Below are positions 60,002 to 64,000 of a DNA stretch of 64,000 nt, piece after piece (within the stretch, counting starts at the first letter, position 1; the number at the start of each line of letters is the position of its first letter). Source of the DNA: CAZPQK01 sp964588695 (GTDB lineage: Bacteria; Krumholzibacteriota; Krumholzibacteriia; WVZY01; JAKEHA01); contig CAZPQK010000012.1 in the NCBI GenBank assembly GCA_964588695.1, positions 36,493 to 100,492 of the forward strand, read 5' to 3'. Below the pieces are notes generated by a model that worked only from the letters and a program-made list of their open reading frames with translations, was not told the DNA's origin and made no database searches. A program made the position numbers and the translations under genes.

Positions 60002-63000
60002 GTGCTTCGATTCTCTCGCGCAGCTTTCGCTAGTCTGCTGGGACTGATCACGATTGTCGTGGCTGCCCCGGCGGGTCACGCTCTCGACTACTACGTTTCC
60101 AACACCGGCAGCGACAGCAACCCCGGAACCCAAGCGCTTCCGTTCGCGACGCTCCAACGCGCTGCTGACGTGGTGAACCCCGGCGACAACGTGTTCGTTG
60201 CCGATGGAACCTACGAAGGGGTCCATATCACTCGCGATGGAACCGCCGCAGCCCCCATTACCTTTAAGGCGTTGGGCAGCAGCGCAGTCGTGGACCGCAA
60301 AAACCGATTCAATGATCACAATATCAATGTTGAGGGCGGCGATTACATCATCATCGACGGCTTCATTTCCGAAGATGCTCCGCGCGTAGGTATCCGCGCG
60401 GTGTTGGCCACCGGCGTTATTTTTCGCAACAACATCGTTCGCCGCGCGGGCTTGAGCGGAATTCTTACCGGCTGGGCGCCCAAAGTTCAGATTATCAACA
60501 ACGTATGCGGAAACACTATCCAGCAGCACGGCATTTACGTAAGCAACAGCGACACGCCGAACGACGACGTGGTCATTCGCGGCAACCGTTGCTTTGGAAA
60601 CAACAACAACGGAATTCAAATTAACGGCGACTGTTGGGTTGGTGGCGACGGTGTTATACACAATGCCATCATCGAAGACAACGTAGTGCACGACAACAAC
60701 TGGAAGGGCATGAGCCTGATCTCCATGCAGGACTCATTCGTGCGCAATAATGTCATCTTCAACAACGGCATTAGCGCCGGAGCGGGTGGGATTCACCTGA
60801 CCGACCAGGTCGGTCCCTCGTGCGATCTGGGTAGCAATAACAATGTTGTCTGCAACAACACGATTATCGAACCGCGCATCGCTGGGATTCGTGTTACCGA
60901 CAGTTCGATAGGGAATCGAATTTTTAACAACCTTATTGTCGCGCAAGCGACAAAGTTGATTGTTGACGAGGTTGGCAACAATACCATCGATGGACTTTCG
61001 AATCTCACCTACACCGCTGACCCGGGCCTGTTTGTCACGGGAGCCGATGACTATCACCTCGCCGAAGCTTCCGCCGCTATTGACGCAGGCGTGGCGTCTT
61101 TCGCTGGGGCTGCGGCACCGCTCACCGACCACGACGGCAACGCCCGTCCAAGCGGCGCCAGCATCGACGTGGGCGCCTATGAGTACACCGGTGGGTCTGG
61201 TGGCGGCGGCGGTACGGACACCAATCCGCCGACCGTAATGATTATATTCCCAGTGCCCAACACCACGATTAGTGGCGACTTTGAACTACTGGCAAACGCC
61301 ACCGACGACAACGCCGTGGCCAGCGTGCAGTTCTACGTAAACGGCATGCCCTACGGTGACCTGGTGACGGCCATGCCGTTTGCCGGAACGTTCGACTCCG
61401 ACTTGTTTGCCGACGGCGCTTACACTATCGAAGCCGTCGCCGAAGACCAGGCGGGCAATACGTCTTCTTCCGACCCGGTAACGATCGAGTTGCAAACCAA
61501 TACCGTCGGCGCCATCAACGTACCTACGACCCGCCCGAGAATTGAGCTGGTTGGTGGCAAGTTACAGCGCCTGCGCCAATCCGCGTGCTACGACGATAAC
61601 GGCAACGTCATCCAGGGATGTACGCCGACCGACCAGTGGGAAGATCTGGTGGATTTTGCCAACAGCACGCCCGATAAAATGGATGTGTGGCACTGGGCGT
61701 TGATGTACATGGTGACCCAGAACGAATCGTACGCGAACACCGCAATTGCCAACGGCAATTCGCTGGTTGCCTGCGACTACAGCTGCATCCGTAGCAAGGA
61801 TCCTAAGTTCCTTCACTTTAAAGACGTGATGCGCGAAATCGTCTACACGTACGATTGGCTTTACGACAAGCTAACCACCACCGAGCGGGCAAATTGGGCC
61901 AACTATATGGCCAAGATGCTCTACCTGGCTTGGAACGACAACGATATCGCAAACAATATCTACGACACGACGGCATTCGCGATTAACAATCCGCAGCAGA
62001 ACTATTACTACAACTACATGTTGGGAACCGCGTTGATTGGCGTAGCTCTCGCGCACGAAATGCCGACGACTTTTACGCACAACGGTAGTACCTATCCATT
62101 CTTTATTCTTGAAAATGGCTACGATGACAATTCGCAGCAGTACACCGATCCGCTTGAGTTTTGGGAGTACGAACTCAACAACAGTATTTTCCCGGTGTGG
62201 GAACTGCGCGGCGAAGGCGGAGCCTGGATGGAGGGTGAAAACTACGGACGCGCGATGAAGCGCCATACCGCCGAGATGTTTTTGATGATGAAGCGGGCGA
62301 CCGGCACCAACTATTATAACGATACCCGGGCGGGCTTTATCCGCGACGCGGTGCAGTATCATCTACACACGTTGCATGCAGATAACATTCACTATTCTGG
62401 TGGCGACGCTGCCCAGGACCCCAAGCTCAAGGCCAACGCGTTCGACCGCCACTTGTTGCTACAACTTGCAGATGGCCTGGAAGGCACCGTCGAAAGCGAG
62501 TACGCACAGCATTGGGTCGAAAACGTAATGCCGCGGAGCCAGGGTATCGCCGAGTTGGTACCCACCGACTTCTTTTGCTATCGACCGGAGCTCCCGTCTC
62601 GCAACTGGGATGGCAATCAACCAACTCAGTATTACGCCGAAGGCAATGGCTGGGTGAACAGCCGCTCAAGCTGGGGGGACAATGCGGTGTCGGTGTGCTT
62701 TACCAGCACCGACCGCGTTACCGGGCACCAGCATCACGACCAGAACCACTTCACGATTTATCGATTTGGTGGTTCGGGCGGTTCGGAAGACGGCTGGTTG
62801 TTGACCGATACCCAACCGTTTGCGAGCACGCTGCCGCAGTATTCGAACTATCACAATACCTATCTGATCGACGGAACGACGCAGCGATATAAGACTCGCA
62901 CCGAACAGATTCCGCAGTACGGCTACATTCCGACAGGGCAAATAGCCAAGTATCAGCCCACAGCCGAGTACACATACGTGGTTGGGGACGCGAGTGACGC

Positions 63001-63739
63001 CTACTGGACCGACCCCGGAACTTATGGTCATGGCGATAACAAAATGACCGATGTGTTCCTGCGCGAATTAGTTCACTCGTTCCCCGGTTATGTGGTGGTG
63101 TTTGACCGCGTGTCATTGACGAACGCTTACTCCAGCGCGGCGGTAGATGCACTGTTTCACTACCCGTATTCCCAGCCTTCGGTCAACGGCAATTTGATAA
63201 CGTCGACCACCGGCGGTTCGCGGTTGTTTCAGAAAGTACTACTGCCTGAGTCGTTCAATATTAACTGGCTGGATGAAGACACCATTAGCAGCAAGAAGAT
63301 GGACTCCTGGCGCGCTACGATGAGCGACAACGTCACGCGTCAGCACTATCAGTTCTTGAATGTTTTTCTGGCCACCTCGTCTTCGGTTACTTCGATGCCC
63401 GAAACGCAGAAGGTTGCTTCGACAACCGGCAACATGGTGGGAGCACTCATTAAGGACTCGGCCAAGGATCTGGTATTTATGTTCTCCACGGATCCGTCGG
63501 GCACGCCGCCCGCGGGCAGCATCATCTACGACGTCGGTGGCGTACTGGATAGCCGCCACCGCATGTTCAACCTTGTGCCCGACGCGGCCTACGACATCCG
63601 GGTGCACGCATTTGTCGACGGCTACCAGGTTGCGGTAGAACGCAATGACAGCGGCACCTACGTAGCCAGCAGTCAGGGCGTCCTCGAGTTCAATCCGCTC
63701 AACGCAACGCCGGCGATCACCGCTGCTGCTGGGAAATAA
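60002..63739 (+). CDS. Secreted two-module polysaccharide lyase-like protein (beta-helix, Ig-like, heparinase II/III-like)
   Basis: 1245 residues from the GTG at 60002, 7 bases after GGAGGA; a GTG at 59996 is too close to it. Signal peptide 1-27 (ends GHA). Residues 28-395: right-handed beta-helix (DYYVSNTGSDSNPGTQ entry and many N-N-V/I turns, as in pectate-lyase-like and alginate-epimerase folds). A GGSGGGGG linker leads to an Ig-like domain (about 408-497). Residues ~505-880: helical toroid; 885-1225: beta-sandwich with GHQHHDQNHF (residues 908-917), the heparinase II/III metal/His block. It probably cuts or edits the polymer of the adjacent locus. No sorting domain at the C-terminus. Confidence 0.8.
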   Translation: MLRFSRAAFASLLGLITIVVAAPAGHALDYYVSNTGSDSNPGTQALPFATLQRAADVVNPGDNVFVADGTYEGVHITRDGTAAAPITFKALGSSAVVDRKNRFNDHNINVEGGDYIIIDGFISEDAPRVGIRAVLATGVIFRNNIVRRAGLSGILTGWAPKVQIINNVCGNTIQQHGIYVSNSDTPNDDVVIRGNRCFGNNNNGIQINGDCWVGGDGVIHNAIIEDNVVHDNNWKGMSLISMQDSFVRNNVIFNNGISAGAGGIHLTDQVGPSCDLGSNNNVVCNNTIIEPRIAGIRVTDSSIGNRIFNNLIVAQATKLIVDEVGNNTIDGLSNLTYTADPGLFVTGADDYHLAEASAAIDAGVASFAGAAAPLTDHDGNARPSGASIDVGAYEYTGGSGGGGGTDTNPPTVMIIFPVPNTTISGDFELLANATDDNAVASVQFYVNGMPYGDLVTAMPFAGTFDSDLFADGAYTIEAVAEDQAGNTSSSDPVTIELQTNTVGAINVPTTRPRIELVGGKLQRLRQSACYDDNGNVIQGCTPTDQWEDLVDFANSTPDKMDVWHWALMYMVTQNESYANTAIANGNSLVACDYSCIRSKDPKFLHFKDVMREIVYTYDWLYDKLTTTERANWANYMAKMLYLAWNDNDIANNIYDTTAFAINNPQQNYYYNYMLGTALIGVALAHEMPTTFTHNGSTYPFFILENGYDDNSQQYTDPLEFWEYELNNSIFPVWELRGEGGAWMEGENYGRAMKRHTAEMFLMMKRATGTNYYNDTRAGFIRDAVQYHLHTLHADNIHYSGGDAAQDPKLKANAFDRHLLLQLADGLEGTVESEYAQHWVENVMPRSQGIAELVPTDFFCYRPELPSRNWDGNQPTQYYAEGNGWVNSRSSWGDNAVSVCFTSTDRVTGHQHHDQNHFTIYRFGGSGGSEDGWLLTDTQPFASTLPQYSNYHNTYLIDGTTQRYKTRTEQIPQYGYIPTGQIAKYQPTAEYTYVVGDASDAYWTDPGTYGHGDNKMTDVFLRELVHSFPGYVVVFDRVSLTNAYSSAAVDALFHYPYSQPSVNGNLITSTTGGSRLFQKVLLPESFNINWLDEDTISSKKMDSWRATMSDNVTRQHYQFLNVFLATSSSVTSMPETQKVASTTGNMVGALIKDSAKDLVFMFSTDPSGTPPAGSIIYDVGGVLDSRHRMFNLVPDAAYDIRVHAFVDGYQVAVERNDSGTYVASSQGVLEFNPLNATPAITAAAGK

Positions 63740-63773
63740 GCCTCAATCAATCTATAGAGTCGGGTGTGGATAC

Positions 63774-63803
63774 GCGGCGGGCCTTCGGGCTCGCCGCTTT
63801 TTT
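63774..63803 (+). terminator. Rho-independent terminator with UUCG tetraloop
   Basis: GCGGCGGGCC, loop TTCG, GGCTCGCCGC (63774-63797) with one G-U pair, then six T. It lies 35 bases after the lyase-like gene and ends that transcript. Confidence 0.9.
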
Positions 63804-63865
63804 GTGGCACGCAAGCGTAAGCTTCATTTTTTCAGTATTTTATGGCGACAGCTGGGGCGACTCCG

Positions 63866-63880
63866 TGGCATGCTCCTTGC
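63866..63880 (+). promoter_or_regulatory. Sigma-54 (-24/-12) promoter of the terminal glycosyltransferase gene
   Basis: TGGCATGCTCCTTGC followed by C matches TGGCA, G at position 7 and TTGC with exact GG/GC spacing. Expected start near 63892, 46 bases before the ATG at 63938. Between the preceding terminator and this site (63804-63865) I see nothing coding. Confidence 0.55.
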
Positions 63881-63937
63881 CAAATGCGAACAGCCGGAGA
63901 AATGCTGGCGATGGCTTAACGGAAGAGAACCCCGACC

Positions 63938-64000
63938 ATGCGCGTGCTGGTACTGACCGCAAAGACGATTTGGCCGCTTTTGGGCGGCGCCGAGATCCTT
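63938..64000 (+). CDS. Glycosyltransferase, GT4-like N-terminus (cut by window edge)
   Basis: Only 21 residues are in the window (MRVLVLTAKTIWPLLGGAEIL). The M-R-V-L-x-L-T opening with P-x-x-GGAE is the usual start of GT4 enzymes. GGAAGAG lies upstream. It begins a new transcription unit behind a sigma-54 promoter and a terminator. Family is a likely call, not certain from so short a piece. Confidence 0.6.
   Translation, partial: MRVLVLTAKTIWPLLGGAEIL

Overview
The window reads as a chromosomal segment of an uncultured-type Gram-negative bacterium, most likely from the FCB superphylum (lineages such as Zixibacteria, Latescibacterota or Eisenbacteria). The best pointer is the large secreted protein at 8573-12400, which ends in a FlgD/T9SS-like sorting domain with the QNVPNPFNPTT signature common in those phyla. 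TolC/RND export, a Wza/Wzz system and a 6S RNA behind zapA agree with a diderm. This placement is inference. I see no rRNA, CRISPR array, phage or intact insertion sequence.

Layout. (1) 1-8441, minus strand: a seven-gene cluster in which sulfate activation (sat and cysC, making PAPS) is interleaved with four alkaline-phosphatase-superfamily phosphodiesterase paralogues and led by a small ribbon-helix-helix-like protein. No APS/PAPS reductase is present. (2) 8573-14576: a 1275-aa five-repeat surface protein, a PD40-type lipoprotein, and a GT2/DUF2304 pair. (3) 14698-17020: a flippase-like membrane protein and cca. (4) 17015-27358, minus strand: a six-gene copper/silver export operon (Cys-rich exported protein, triple metal-binding module protein, CusC, CusB, CusA, CopA) with ATGA start/stop overlaps. 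(5) 27824-31986: dnaK, tRNA-Val and thrS.

(6) 32190-37663: infC-rpmI-rplT-pheS-pheT, a coiled-coil protein, zapA and 6S RNA. infC appears to start at an AUA codon behind a strong Shine-Dalgarno and an attenuator-like hairpin. (7) 37678-46698: ymdB-folD-xseA-xseB-ispA-PAP2-like-dxs-nadK-recN and tRNA-Arg, a tightly packed operon combining folate, isoprenoid and DNA-repair functions. (8) 46730-47286: two small membrane proteins.

(9) 47441-64000: an exopolysaccharide locus. A GAF-GGDEF cyclase is followed by UDP-sugar dehydrogenase, epimerase, Wza-like exporter, Wzz/GumC-like protein, BY-kinase, two GT4 glycosyltransferases, a Gfo/Idh oxidoreductase, a second SDR and a DUF362 protein. Then comes a 1245-aa two-module lyase-like protein behind a candidate structured leader, a strong terminator, and the start of another glycosyltransferase. 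Good sigma-54 (-24/-12) matches lie in front of the GGDEF gene and of the last glycosyltransferase, suggesting that both ends of the locus are under RpoN control.

The most novel items are the PAPS/phosphodiesterase cluster with a C-terminal LGY(I/L) tail shared by CysC and the RHH protein, the exact 62-residue triple metal module of the copper operon, the infC start and leader, and the leader of the fused lyase. Start codons were re-chosen from Shine-Dalgarno sites where the longest open frame looked too long.
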